From: Bradyrhizobium prioriisuperbiae | GTDB taxonomy: Bacteria > Pseudomonadota > Alphaproteobacteria > Rhizobiales > Xanthobacteraceae | Reading direction: 5' to 3' | DNA: 64,000 nt | Assembly (NCBI RefSeq): GCF_032397745.1 | Contig: NZ_CP135921.1 | Span: forward strand, 4,142,501 to 4,206,500 | Shown: in pieces, positions 42,402-50,570 of the stretch | How the letters are laid out: every line of letters starts with the position of its first letter | Numbering within the stretch: the first letter of the stretch is position 1 | Made by a program: the position numbers and the translations under genes | The notes under the pieces: model-generated | What the model saw: the letters and a program-made list of their open reading frames with translations, nothing else | What the model was told of the DNA's origin: nothing | Database searches by the model: none

Positions 42402-43244
42402 ATGGAACGCCCGCTGACCGGACGCTCGCCCAAACTGAAAATCGAAGAGCTTTGCGACACCCACATTCATATCTACGACAGCAGCTTTCCGACCATTCCG
42501 GGAACGCCGTTGCCGGCCGATGCCAGCGTTGCCGACTATCGTCAGGTCATGACCTGGCTGGGCATCGCGCGCACCGTGGTGGTGCAGGCGAATGCTTATG
42601 GCGACGACAACCGCTGCACCATGAAGGCGGTGAAGGACCTCGGCGACTGCGCCCGCGCGGTGGTGGTGGTCAAACCCGGCGTGTCCGACGACGAGATGGA
42701 CCGGCTGACCAGGGAGGGCGCGCGCGGCATTCGTTTCATGTCCCTGCTCGGCGGCACGCTGTCGTGGCCGCAGATGGACGAGATGGGCCGCCGCGCCCAC
42801 GAGCACGGCTGGCACGCGCTGGTGCAGCTCAATGGCCGGGACTTTCCCCAGCACGAGGCGCAGATCGCGCGTCTGCCCGGGCGTTTCATCATCGACCATG
42901 TCGGCAAGTTCATGGATCCGGTGCCGCCGGATCACGACAGCTTCAAATCGCTGCTGCGGCTGCTCGATACCGGCCGCGGCTACGTCAAGCTCGCGGGCCT
43001 TTATGAATTCTCAAAGACCGGCGCGCCGCATTTCGAGGACGTCGCCGTGCTGGCCAAGGCCCTGATCCGTCACGCACCGGACCGCATCATCTGGGCCAGC
43101 AACTGGCCGCACTCGCAGGCTCACATCTTCGGTTATCCCGACGATGTGAATCACCTCGAATTGCTGCTGGACTGGGCGCCGGACGACGCGGTGCGCCGGA
43201 AGATCCTGGTGAGCAATCCGGCGGAGCTGTACGGATTTTCGTAG
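42402..43244 (+). CDS. amidohydrolase-superfamily lactone enzyme, Gli-like
   Basis: 280 residues, amidohydrolase family 2 (2-pyrone-4,6-dicarboxylate lactonase group). It has LCDTHIHIYDSSFP (HxH near residue 22), RGIRFMSLLGG, IIDHVGKFM, YVKLAGLYEFSK and IIWASNWPHSQ. In Agrobacterium a member of this group, galactaro delta-lactone isomerase (Gli), acts between Udh and Gci. Context (udh, enolase enzyme) supports an aldarolactone isomerase or lactonase. ATG 42402 has GGAGAGAAG upstream. The last 94 bp overlap the antiparallel parE-like gene. Confidence 0.82.
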   Translation: MERPLTGRSPKLKIEELCDTHIHIYDSSFPTIPGTPLPADASVADYRQVMTWLGIARTVVVQANAYGDDNRCTMKAVKDLGDCARAVVVVKPGVSDDEMDRLTREGARGIRFMSLLGGTLSWPQMDEMGRRAHEHGWHALVQLNGRDFPQHEAQIARLPGRFIIDHVGKFMDPVPPDHDSFKSLLRLLDTGRGYVKLAGLYEFSKTGAPHFEDVAVLAKALIRHAPDRIIWASNWPHSQAHIFGYPDDVNHLELLLDWAPDDAVRRKILVSNPAELYGFS

Positions 43245-43480
43245 ACGTCCGCGAGAATTCTCGCCTCGTAAAAAACAAGATAGCGGTAAGGCGGGATCGT
43301 CAAGCGGCGGATGGTCGGATCGTCTGTCCGGACTCCGATATCCGGGTGGCTTGAGAGCAGGTCGATAATGTCTTTGAGGCGTTGCTGCACGTGCCGCGCG
43401 CCGCGAGGGGAATGAGCGGAAATGTAATCAAGGATCGAACTGAGATCGTCGAGCGTGGGAAGGGTGTAACGGATTCTCAC
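43151..43480 (-). CDS. RelE/ParE family toxin, C-terminus apparently disrupted
   Basis: 109 codons. Residues 1 to about 77 are ParE-like: a helical N-terminus (TLPTLDDLSSILDYISAHSPRGARHVQQRLKDIIDLLSSHPDIGVRT) and strands ending PPYRYLVFYEAR. The expected last strands (about 20 residues, usually ...VVILxIRHxxR) are replaced by LADVYENPYSSAG and unrelated sequence that is antisense to the 3' end of the Gli-like gene. The toxin is therefore probably truncated or frameshifted and may be inactive. Its start overlaps the antitoxin stop by 4 nt (ATGA), normal for a toxin-antitoxin operon. Confidence 0.7.
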   Translation of the reverse strand: MRIRYTLPTLDDLSSILDYISAHSPRGARHVQQRLKDIIDLLSSHPDIGVRTDDPTIRRLTIPPYRYLVFYEARILADVYENPYSSAGLLTRIFRRTASSGAQSSSNSR

Positions 43481-43704
43481 AGGCCGTGTTTGGCCCAGGT
43501 CTGGCGGACCTGTTCATCCGTTGCGAACTCGCCACGAGCCGCCGCTGCCTTCGAGGCCGTGATTGACTTTCGTTCGTCGGCTGAAAGTGGGATCTGTTGC
43601 TCTTGGTTGCCGGCGAGTTGCAGAACGATGCGTGCAATATCGTCCTGAACATCCGCAGGAAGGTTGCGTGTCGCTTCGAGCGCGCGATCGAGCAATTTGG
43701 TCAT
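43477..43704 (-). CDS. antitoxin of ParE-type toxin-antitoxin pair
   Basis: 75 residues from ATG 43704: MTKLLDRALEATRNLPADVQDDIARIVLQLAG, then DERKSITASKAAAARGEFATDEQVRQTWAKHGL. This is the usual layout of small helical antitoxins paired with ParE, with a C-terminal toxin-binding tail. An in-frame extension to 43767 is not family-like. The downstream toxin gene overlaps its stop by 4 nt. It normally neutralises the toxin and represses the operon; since the toxin seems damaged it may be an orphan. Confidence 0.8.
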   Translation of the reverse strand: MTKLLDRALEATRNLPADVQDDIARIVLQLAGNQEQQIPLSADERKSITASKAAAARGEFATDEQVRQTWAKHGL

Positions 43705-43959
43705 GGTGCAAGGATATCTGATTTCACGTCTTGATCCAAGGCGTGAAACGTGGGGCAGCTCGTTCAAAGCTGACGTAACAGCCTGTATAATTTCATGAAT
43801 TCTGCCCGGATAGGCAGGCTTGGGCCGGGAAGGGCCAGTTTTCTATCCGGTTTGCGCTCCATGCACGCAGGTTGGAGGGCTCTGCTGTCTGGTGTGCTTG
43901 ACGCGCGCGGCCGTTGGCCCCCATTCATGGACGGCCCTCGCATCGAACGGACCGCGACC
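43705..43959. other. gap between the antitoxin and acyl-CoA dehydrogenase genes
   Basis: These 255 bp hold the divergent promoters of the toxin-antitoxin pair and the dehydrogenase. The dehydrogenase frame stays open back to 43795, with ATGs at 43795, 43861 and 43927. The added residues are unlike the family, so they are treated as non-coding. Confidence 0.4.
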
Positions 43960-45126
43960 ATGGATTTTGCACTGACCCCGCAACAGGACTCGATCCGCGA
44001 CGCGATCGGGAAGATCTGCGCGCGTTTCGACGATGCCTACTGGCTTGCGAAAGATCACGACGGCGGTTTTCCGCACGATTTCCATAAAGCCATCGCGGAC
44101 GCCGGCTGGCTTGGCATCTGCATTCCCGAAGAGTATGGCGGCTCGGGTCTCGGGATCTTCGAGGCGGCGCTGATGATGCGCACGATTTCGGAATCCGGCG
44201 CCGGCATGTCCGGTGCTTCCGCGGTGCACATGAACGTGTTCGGGCTCAACCCCGTGGTGGTGTTCGGCGATGACGCGCAGCGCCGGCGCATGCTGCCGCC
44301 GATCGTCGACGGCAGCGAGAAAGCCTGCTTCGCTGTGACCGAACCGAATACCGGTCTCAACACCACGCAGTTGAAGACCCGCGCCGAGCGGCGCGGCGAC
44401 AGGTATATCGTCAACGGCCAGAAGGTCTGGATCTCCACCGCCCAGGTTGCGCAGAAGATGCTGCTGCTGGCGCGCACCACGCCGCTGGATCAGGTGAAGA
44501 GCCCGACCCACGGCCTGAGCCTGTTCTACACGGACTTCGACCGCACCCGCGTCACCGTGCACGAGATCGAGAAGATGGGCCGCAAGGCGATCGACTCCAA
44601 CGAGTTGTTCTTCGAGAACTTCGAAATTCCGCTGGAGAACCGCATCGGCGAAGAAGGCCGCGGCTTTGAATATATCCTGCATGGCATGAATCCGGAGCGC
44701 ATCCTGATCGCCGCGGAAGCTGTCGGACTCGGCAAGCTGGCGCTGGAGCGCGCGGCGACCTACGCCAAGGGGCGCATCGTGTTCAACCGTCCGATCGGCC
44801 AGAATCAGGCGATTCAGCATCCGCTGGCGAAGAACTGGATGGAGCTGGAAGCCGCCTGGCTGATGACGCTGTCCGCCGCCTGGCAATACGACCAGGGCCT
44901 GCCCTGCGGACCGGCGGCCAATGCGGCCAAGTATCTGGCCGCCGAGGCCGGCTTCCAGGCCTGCGAGCAGGCTGTGATGACCCATGGCGGTTTCGGTTAT
45001 GCCAAGGAGTATCATGTCGAGCGTTACCTGCGCGAAGTGATGATCCCGCGCATCGCGCCGATCAGCCCGCAGTTGATCCTCTCCTTCATCGCCGAAAAGG
45101 TGCTGGGCCTGCCGAAATCGTACTAG
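43960..45126 (+). CDS. acyl-CoA dehydrogenase
   Basis: 388 residues starting MDFALTPQQDSIRDAIGKIC, typical for the family. The domains are N-terminal helical (1-120), middle beta (CFAVTEPNTGLNTTQLKTRAERRGDRYIVNGQKVWIS, about 122-160) and C-terminal helical (VGLGKLALERAATYAKGR, MTHGGFGYAKEYHVERYLREVMIPRIAPIS). It is an FAD enzyme that introduces a 2,3-double bond into acyl-CoA. At the end, where many members read YEGTSQI, this one has RIAPIS, so the catalytic base must lie elsewhere, as in some subgroups. It is a single gene with unknown chain-length specificity. Confidence 0.92.
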   Translation: MDFALTPQQDSIRDAIGKICARFDDAYWLAKDHDGGFPHDFHKAIADAGWLGICIPEEYGGSGLGIFEAALMMRTISESGAGMSGASAVHMNVFGLNPVVVFGDDAQRRRMLPPIVDGSEKACFAVTEPNTGLNTTQLKTRAERRGDRYIVNGQKVWISTAQVAQKMLLLARTTPLDQVKSPTHGLSLFYTDFDRTRVTVHEIEKMGRKAIDSNELFFENFEIPLENRIGEEGRGFEYILHGMNPERILIAAEAVGLGKLALERAATYAKGRIVFNRPIGQNQAIQHPLAKNWMELEAAWLMTLSAAWQYDQGLPCGPAANAAKYLAAEAGFQACEQAVMTHGGFGYAKEYHVERYLREVMIPRIAPISPQLILSFIAEKVLGLPKSY

Positions 45127-45160
45127 CGGTCTCCCGGTAAATTCGGATGCCCTCTGTGAT

Positions 45161-45264
45161 CCGTCACCCTGAGGTGCGCGCTCTTGCGCGCCTCGAAGGG
45201 CGACGGCCCGAGCGGCCGCACATCCTTCGAGGTTCGCCTTCCGGCTCGCACCTCAGGATGACGG
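45161..45264. repeat. REP-like element, CCGTCACCCTGAGG/CCTCAGGATGACGG
   Basis: CCGTCACCCTGAGG at 45161-45174 mirrors CCTCAGGATGACGG at 45251-45264, with inner stems around GCGCGC and TCGAAGG/CCTTCGA. It is closely related to 56355-56485 and lies upstream of the glutaminase gene. Confidence 0.75.
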
Positions 45265-45358
45265 AGATAGGATATTGTTGGCGCTTGACTTGATGTCCCT
45301 TCCGGGCGCGCCGGTGTACAATGGGTCCCAGTATCCGTCTGATAACGAGATCATTGCG

Positions 45359-47203
45359 ATGACACCGATTGCCGACGAGAGCCAAACGGCGACCATCCAT
45401 CCGCCGCTGCAGCAGTTTCTCGAGGCTTGTCACGCGCGATTTGCGACCGACAATGCCGGCAAGGTCGCTGACTACATTCCCGAACTGGGTAAAGCCAACC
45501 CGGATCTTTTCGGCATCAGCCTCGCCACCATCGATGGACATCTCTACGAGGTCGGTGACACCGAGGTGCCCTTCACCATCCAGTCGATGTCGAAGCCGTT
45601 CGCGTTCGCACTGGCGCTCGATTCGCTTGGTGCGGCCGCGATCGAGGCGGTGATCGGGGTCGAGCCCAGCGGCGATGCCTTCAACTCGATTCGGTTGAAC
45701 GCCGACAACAAGCCGTTCAATGCGATGGTCAATGCCGGCGCCATCACCTGCTCCGGGCTGATCGTCGGCGCGAAAGGCGAGTGGGCTTTCGATTTCATCC
45801 GGCAAGGACTCAGCCGTTTTGCCGGACGCGAGCTCGGAGTCGATGAGGCTGTCTATGCCTCCGAACGCGCGACCGGCGATCGCAACCGCGCCATCGGCTA
45901 TCTCCTGCGCAACTCTGCGGTGCTGCGCGGCGATGTCGGCGGCGTGCTCGACGTCTACTTTCGGCAATGCTCGATCCTGGTGACCGCACGCGATGTCGCC
46001 GTGATGGCGGCGACGCTGGCCAACCGCGGCATCAATCCGTTAACCGGCGAGCAGGTGGTCGCGCCCTATGCTGTCGCGCGCACGCTGTCGGTGATGACCA
46101 CGGCCGGCATGTATGATTTTGCCGGCGAATGGATCTATCGGGTGGGCATTCCCGCAAAAAGTGGCGTTGGCGGCGGCATTCTCGCGGCGCTGCCTTCGCA
46201 GTTCGGCTTCGGCAGCTTCTCGCCGCGGCTGGACCAGCACGGCAACAGCGTGCGCGGCATCCAGGTCTGCGAAGTGCTCTCGGCGCATTTCGACCTGCAC
46301 ATGCTCAACCGCAACGGCAATTCGCGCACCAGCGTGATTGCCGACTACGACATTGGCCGCGGTGCGTCGCGGCGCAGCCGGCGCGCCGACGAACATACGA
46401 TCCTGCGCCAGCACCATGGCGACGTGCGGGTGATCGAGCTGGTCGGCTCTTTGTCGTTTGCCACCATCGATTACATCACGCGACAGGTTGCCGGCAAAGC
46501 GTTGCCGCAGATTCTCATTGTCGACTTCCGCCGCGTGGCCGATGTCTCCAGTGCTGCGGCACGCCTGCTGGCCGACGGCCTGCGCGAACTCGAGCGCTTC
46601 AACATCACCACGGTGCTGTCGGGCCTGGCGCGGTCGTCGCTGACCTGGGAGGCGATCAGCCAGTGGACCGACGGCATGACCCGGGTGCGCAACTTCGTGG
46701 TGCTGGATGAGGCGATCGAATGGGCGGAAGACCAGATTGTCTATCGTTACGGTGGCCGGGTCGATCATGGCGGCGAAATGCCGCTGGCCGAGCAGGCGCT
46801 GCTGGCCGGGCTGTCGCCGGATGACCTTGCGGCGATCACCGGTCTTGGGACCGTGAAAAAATTCACACCAGGCGAAGTCATGATCCGCGCCGGAGAGCCC
46901 GGCTCGTCGCTGTTCCTGATCCAGAATGGGCAGGTCAGCGTCCGGTTGCCGAGCGGCGTGCGGCTGGCGGCGCTCACCGGCGGCATGGTGGTGGGGGAGA
47001 TGGCGCTGCTGGGCGACAAGCGCGCCGCCGATGCTATCGCCGATACGGACGTCGCCTGCCTCGAAATTCCGGTCGATCGTTTCCGGCAGTTTGCCGATCA
47101 GCATCCGCAGGTCGGAAAGCAGATGATGCAGAATCTCGCTGGATTGCTCGCCGGCCGATTGATGCGGGCGAATGTGAAGGTGGATCTCCTGAGTTCCGAT
47201 TGA
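45359..47203 (+). CDS. glsA: glutaminase A with C-terminal STAS and cyclic-nucleotide-binding domains
   Basis: 614 residues in three parts. Residues 1 to about 310 are a beta-lactamase-fold glutaminase: FTIQSMSKPFAFALAL (Ser-x-x-Lys), FNAMVNAGAI, and GIPAKSGVGGGILAALPSQFGFGSFSPRLDQHGNSVRG. Residues about 340-440 form a STAS domain (VIELVGSLSFATIDY, LIVDFRRVADVSSAAARLLADGL). Residues about 465-590 are a cNMP-binding domain (PGEVMIRAGEPGSSLFLIQNGQVSVRL, GGMVVGEMALLGDKRAADAIADTDV). It hydrolyses glutamine to glutamate and ammonia; the tails suggest control by a partner protein and by a cyclic nucleotide. ATG 45359 is used. A bidirectional terminator follows. Confidence 0.93.
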   Translation: MTPIADESQTATIHPPLQQFLEACHARFATDNAGKVADYIPELGKANPDLFGISLATIDGHLYEVGDTEVPFTIQSMSKPFAFALALDSLGAAAIEAVIGVEPSGDAFNSIRLNADNKPFNAMVNAGAITCSGLIVGAKGEWAFDFIRQGLSRFAGRELGVDEAVYASERATGDRNRAIGYLLRNSAVLRGDVGGVLDVYFRQCSILVTARDVAVMAATLANRGINPLTGEQVVAPYAVARTLSVMTTAGMYDFAGEWIYRVGIPAKSGVGGGILAALPSQFGFGSFSPRLDQHGNSVRGIQVCEVLSAHFDLHMLNRNGNSRTSVIADYDIGRGASRRSRRADEHTILRQHHGDVRVIELVGSLSFATIDYITRQVAGKALPQILIVDFRRVADVSSAAARLLADGLRELERFNITTVLSGLARSSLTWEAISQWTDGMTRVRNFVVLDEAIEWAEDQIVYRYGGRVDHGGEMPLAEQALLAGLSPDDLAAITGLGTVKKFTPGEVMIRAGEPGSSLFLIQNGQVSVRLPSGVRLAALTGGMVVGEMALLGDKRAADAIADTDVACLEIPVDRFRQFADQHPQVGKQMMQNLAGLLAGRLMRANVKVDLLSSD

Positions 47204-47231
47204 GTGACATGCGACGCTCTCGACAAGCAGA

Positions 47232-47257
47232 AAAGACCGGCCGCGAGGCCGGTCTTT
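47232..47257. terminator. bidirectional terminator between glsA and csbD
   Basis: AAAGACCGGCC-GCGA-GGCCGGTCTTT is a perfect 11-bp stem with a tetraloop, A-flanked on one side and T-flanked on the other. It suits termination of both convergent genes. Confidence 0.85.
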
Positions 47258-47277
47258 CGTCGAACGTTGCGCGAAGC

Positions 47278-47493
47278 TCAGAGCTTCTTGTTCGCGACCT
47301 CGGCCACCTTGTCGGCAGCATCCTTGGCCGCGGCCTTGGCGTCGCCGACGGCCTTCTGGCCATGGCCCTTGGCTTCCTGCAGGGCGCCTTCGCTCTGCAG
47401 CTTCGGCGAGTCGATGGCTTCGCCAATTCCCTGTTTGGCCTTGCCGATGGCTTCGTTGGCGGCGCCTTTGATCTTGTCGGTGGTGCTTCCCAT
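47278..47493 (-). CDS. CsbD family stress protein
   Basis: A 71-residue, Lys/Ala/Asp-rich hydrophilic protein: [53 protein letters not shown]..., the CsbD pattern. Members accumulate under general stress; their molecular role is not known. ATG 47493 is used with GAGGAG just upstream; an in-frame extension to 47529 is not family-like. It is convergent with glsA. Confidence 0.9.
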   Translation of the reverse strand: MGSTTDKIKGAANEAIGKAKQGIGEAIDSPKLQSEGALQEAKGHGQKAVGDAKAAAKDAADKVAEVANKKL

Positions 47494-47614
47494 GATCGTG
47501 CTCCTCATTTTGCAATCGATGCATGACAACCTGTCGATTGACGGAAGGTTCCTGATCTGATGACGTGCGATAAGTCATTGAAAGTTGTTCTGGATAAAGC
47601 GGAACCATACGGCC

Positions 47615-48160
47615 ATGAGCGGACACGATCACGATCATTCGCATTCGCACGACCACTCGCATCCTCACAGCCATGATCATGGTCACGGCGATGCGGAGCG
47701 CTGGAAGCACGATGGCATCCGGGTGATCCCAGGCAATCAGCTGGATCCGAATGTGCCGTCCACCGCCGGCATGGATCGCAAGGCAGCGATCAATTTTGCC
47801 CGTGTCGGCGCCCAGAAGCTGTGGGCCGGAACGGTGACCATCAAGCCCGACGCCAAGACCGGGGCGCACCACCACGGCCATCTCGAAAGCATCATCTATG
47901 TGGTGCGCGGCAAGGCGCGGATGCGTTGGGGCGAGAACCTGCAATTCACCGCGGAAGCCAATCCCGGCGATTTCATCTTCGTGCCGCCCTATGTGCCGCA
48001 TCAGGAAATCAACGCCAGCCCGGACGAGCCGCTGGAATGCGTGCTGGTGCGCAGCGACGGCGAGGCGGTGGCGATCAATCTCGACATCGAGCCGGTGGAA
48101 AAGCCGGAGACCGTGCTGTGGGTGGACCCGGTTCACCCGGATACGTCGGGAAAGAAATAA
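47615..48160 (+). CDS. cupin domain protein with His-rich N-terminus
   Basis: 181 residues. The first 25 are His/Asp repeats (MSGHDHDHSHSHDHSHPHSHDHGHG), a likely metal-binding tail. The cupin follows: GAHHHGHLESIIYVVRGKARMRWGE (motif 1) and PGDFIFVPPYVPHQEIN (motif 2), supplying His/Glu metal ligands. It is cytoplasmic. Enzymatic role is unknown; the tail suggests nickel, zinc or iron storage or acquisition of its own metal. It stands alone before a convergent LysR gene. Confidence 0.88.
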   Translation: MSGHDHDHSHSHDHSHPHSHDHGHGDAERWKHDGIRVIPGNQLDPNVPSTAGMDRKAAINFARVGAQKLWAGTVTIKPDAKTGAHHHGHLESIIYVVRGKARMRWGENLQFTAEANPGDFIFVPPYVPHQEINASPDEPLECVLVRSDGEAVAINLDIEPVEKPETVLWVDPVHPDTSGKK

Positions 48161-48180
48161 GTCTGTTTGATTGCCGGCGG

Positions 48181-49095
48181 CTAACGCACGCCGTCCTTTG
48201 TCAGCAGCTGCTTGCGATGTTTCGCAAGGAAATCGGCGAACGCCTGGGTCAGCGGCGGCAGCGTGCGGCCAGCCTTCTTGATCAGGGCAACGGGCCGCGA
48301 AAAATTCGGATCGTTGATGCGCCGGCTCCGCAGGGACGGTTCCGCCGCGATTTCCCGGGCTGAGGCCGGCAGAATGGTCAGGCCGATGCCGGCGCGCACC
48401 ATGCCGATCGCCGTCATCATGTAGGTGGCTTCCGAAGCCGGGCCGGGAATCAGTCCCGCCTTGTTGAACGCGGCATCGGTCACGGCGCGCACACTGGTGC
48501 CGGAATCCATCAGCACCAGGGGATAGTCGGCCAGCACGCTTGCGGTGATGCGCGCCACCTCGCCGATCGGGTGTCCCTGCGGATACACCACAGTCATCTC
48601 GTCGCGCGCACTGAACACGGTTTCGATGTCGGCGAACGATGTGTCGCCGCCGGTGAAGCCGAGGTCGACCTCTTCCGAACGCACCATCGCCAGCACCCGG
48701 CTCGCGATCACGTCCTTGAGCGCGAACGAGACGCCGGGATGGATGTCGCGGAACTGCTTGATGGCGCCGGGCAGGGCGCCGGCGGCGAACGACGGCAGCG
48801 CGGCGATGCGCACCACGCCGCGCCGTTCCAGCGCCACGTCCTGTACGTCAAGCAGCACGGAGTCCAGATCCTGCAGGATGCGCTCCAGCACCGGCAGCAG
48901 TTCGCGTCCCATCCGCGTCAGTTCGACCGAACGCGGGGTGCGGTCGAACAGCCGCAGCCGCAATGTGTCTTCGAGGCCTTTGATTTGCACCGTCAGCGTC
49001 GGCTGGGCCACGTGCAGCAAGGCGGCGGCCTGGGTGAAGCTTTTCAGCTTCGCCACCGCAACAAAGGAGCGCAACTGCCTGACGCTTACATCCAT
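48181..49095 (-). CDS. LysR family transcriptional regulator
   Basis: 304 residues. The winged HTH is MDVSVRQLRSFVAVAKLKSFTQAAALLHVAQPTLTVQIKGLEDTLRLRLFDRTPRSVELT, followed by an inducer domain to about 295. It is divergent from the CitMHS-AtuA-3HBOH operon and is the likely activator. The start codon lies inside a direct repeat CCATAGGA that recurs 17 bp upstream, suggesting autoregulation. Confidence 0.9.
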   Translation of the reverse strand: MDVSVRQLRSFVAVAKLKSFTQAAALLHVAQPTLTVQIKGLEDTLRLRLFDRTPRSVELTRMGRELLPVLERILQDLDSVLLDVQDVALERRGVVRIAALPSFAAGALPGAIKQFRDIHPGVSFALKDVIASRVLAMVRSEEVDLGFTGGDTSFADIETVFSARDEMTVVYPQGHPIGEVARITASVLADYPLVLMDSGTSVRAVTDAAFNKAGLIPGPASEATYMMTAIGMVRAGIGLTILPASAREIAAEPSLRSRRINDPNFSRPVALIKKAGRTLPPLTQAFADFLAKHRKQLLTKDGVR

Positions 49096-49147
49096 AGGAC
49101 TTTTCCATCCATAGGATTTTTCTATAGCTGAGATTGAATCATTTCAA
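49092..49147. promoter_or_regulatory. LysR-type boxes in the divergent promoter
   Basis: CCATAGGA occurs at 49092-49099 (covering the LysR ATG) and at 49109-49116. ATAG-N7-CTAT (49111-49125) is a T-N11-A box, and TTGAA-TCAT-TTCAA (49134-49147) is a second palindrome. These probably position the LysR tetramer for both genes. Confidence 0.5.
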
Positions 49148-49246
49148 TTGCATAATTCAAGCCGCCGGGGCTGAGTTCGGGAAATTCGACCGCGGGGCCG
49201 TCTCTGTCGCGGTCCGACAAGAAAGAGTTCACGAGGAAACCCCGTC

Positions 49247-50551
49247 ATGCTGGCATTGCTCGGCGTCGTCACCATCGCTCTGCTGCTGCTGGTCATCATG
49301 ACCAAGCGGATGTCGCCGCTGATCGCACTGATCCTGATTCCTCTTGCCGCATGCCTGGTTGGCGGCTTTGGTTGGGACACCAGCAAATTTATTGTCAGCG
49401 GCCTGCAGAGCCTCGCGCCTGTGGTCGGCATGTTCGTGTTCGCCATCCTGTTCTTCGGCGTGGTCACCGACGCCGGCATGCTCGATCCGATCATCGATCG
49501 CATCCTGCGCACCGTCGGCACCCGTCCGACCCGCATCGTGATGGGAACCACGCTGCTGGCGCTGCTGATCCATCTCGACGGCTCCGGCGCGGTCACCTTC
49601 CTGATCACCATTCCGGCGATGCTGCCGCTGTACGATCGGCTCGGCATCGACAAACGTATTCTGGCCTGCGCCGCCTCGATGGCGGCGGGCGTCAACTTCC
49701 TGCCGTGGACCGGGCCGATGATCCGCGCTTCGGCCTCGCTGAAGCTGCCGATCCCCGAGATCTTCAATCCGCTGGTGCCGGTGCAGATTGTCGGGATCAT
49801 CTTCATTTTCGCGGTGTCCTACTGGCTGGGCCGCCGCGAGGAAAAGCGGCTCGGTCTTGTCGGCGGCGCCGGCATCGATCTGATGGCGCAGCGACAGCTG
49901 ACCGATGCAGAGCGCGAGTTGCGCCGTCCGCAGAACTTCTGGATCAATATCGTGCTCACCGTGGTGGTGCTCGGCACCATGGTGGCACTCGGTGACAAGC
50001 TGACCCCGGCCATCGTGTTCATGGTCGGCACGTGTCTGGCGCTGCTGATCAACTATCGCGATGTCGACATGCAGCGAAAGCGCGTCGATGCCCATGCCCG
50101 CGCGGCGCTTTTGATGGCGTCGATCCTGCTCGCAGCCGGTGTGTTTACCGGCATCATGCAGGGCTCGGGCATGCTCAAGGCAATGGCGCAGACCGCGGTC
50201 GGCTTCGTGCCGGTGGCAGCCGCCAAGTATATGCCGGTGGCGCTTGGTCTCGTGTCCATGCCGCTCAGCCTGCTGTTCGACCCGGACTCGTTCTATTTCG
50301 GTGTGCTGCCTGTGATCGCCGAGGTCGGCGGTCAGCTCGGCGTGCCGAAGGTGCAACTCGCGCAGGGTGCGTTGCTGGGCCAGATGACCACGGGCTTTCC
50401 GGTCAGTCCGCTGACGCCTGCGACGTTCCTGGTGGTCGGCCTGACCGGCATCGATCTGGCGGATCATCAGAAGTTCACCATCCCCTTTCTGTTCGCCGCG
50501 TCGGTCGTCATGACCTTCGCATGTGTGCTATTGGGCCTGTTCCCCCTCTGA
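49247..50551 (+). CDS. CitMHS family transporter (citrate-type carboxylate symporter)
   Basis: 434 residues with about 12 membrane segments. It begins MLALLGVVTIALLLLVIMTKRMSPLIALILIPLAACLVGGFGW and includes HLDGSGAVTFLITIPAMLPLYDRLG and PLTPATFLVVGLTGIDLADHQKF, as in CitM/CitH. It imports a carboxylate, perhaps as a metal complex, with protons. It is the first gene of an operon with AtuA-family and 3-hydroxybutyrate-oligomer genes, so the natural substrate may not be citrate. Confidence 0.9.
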   Translation: MLALLGVVTIALLLLVIMTKRMSPLIALILIPLAACLVGGFGWDTSKFIVSGLQSLAPVVGMFVFAILFFGVVTDAGMLDPIIDRILRTVGTRPTRIVMGTTLLALLIHLDGSGAVTFLITIPAMLPLYDRLGIDKRILACAASMAAGVNFLPWTGPMIRASASLKLPIPEIFNPLVPVQIVGIIFIFAVSYWLGRREEKRLGLVGGAGIDLMAQRQLTDAERELRRPQNFWINIVLTVVVLGTMVALGDKLTPAIVFMVGTCLALLINYRDVDMQRKRVDAHARAALLMASILLAAGVFTGIMQGSGMLKAMAQTAVGFVPVAAAKYMPVALGLVSMPLSLLFDPDSFYFGVLPVIAEVGGQLGVPKVQLAQGALLGQMTTGFPVSPLTPATFLVVGLTGIDLADHQKFTIPFLFAASVVMTFACVLLGLFPL

Positions 50552-50570
50552 CCTGCACGGGAGAGCGATC

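Noticed and set aside
43795..43959. N-terminal extension of the acyl-CoA dehydrogenase
   Set aside because: The frame is open, but the 55 extra residues do not resemble the family and the canonical start MDFALTPQQ is at 43960.
46040..48136. 698-codon minus-strand frame across the glutaminase, CsbD and cupin genes
   Set aside because: It spans three recognised genes, including a bidirectional terminator, and has no family character of its own.
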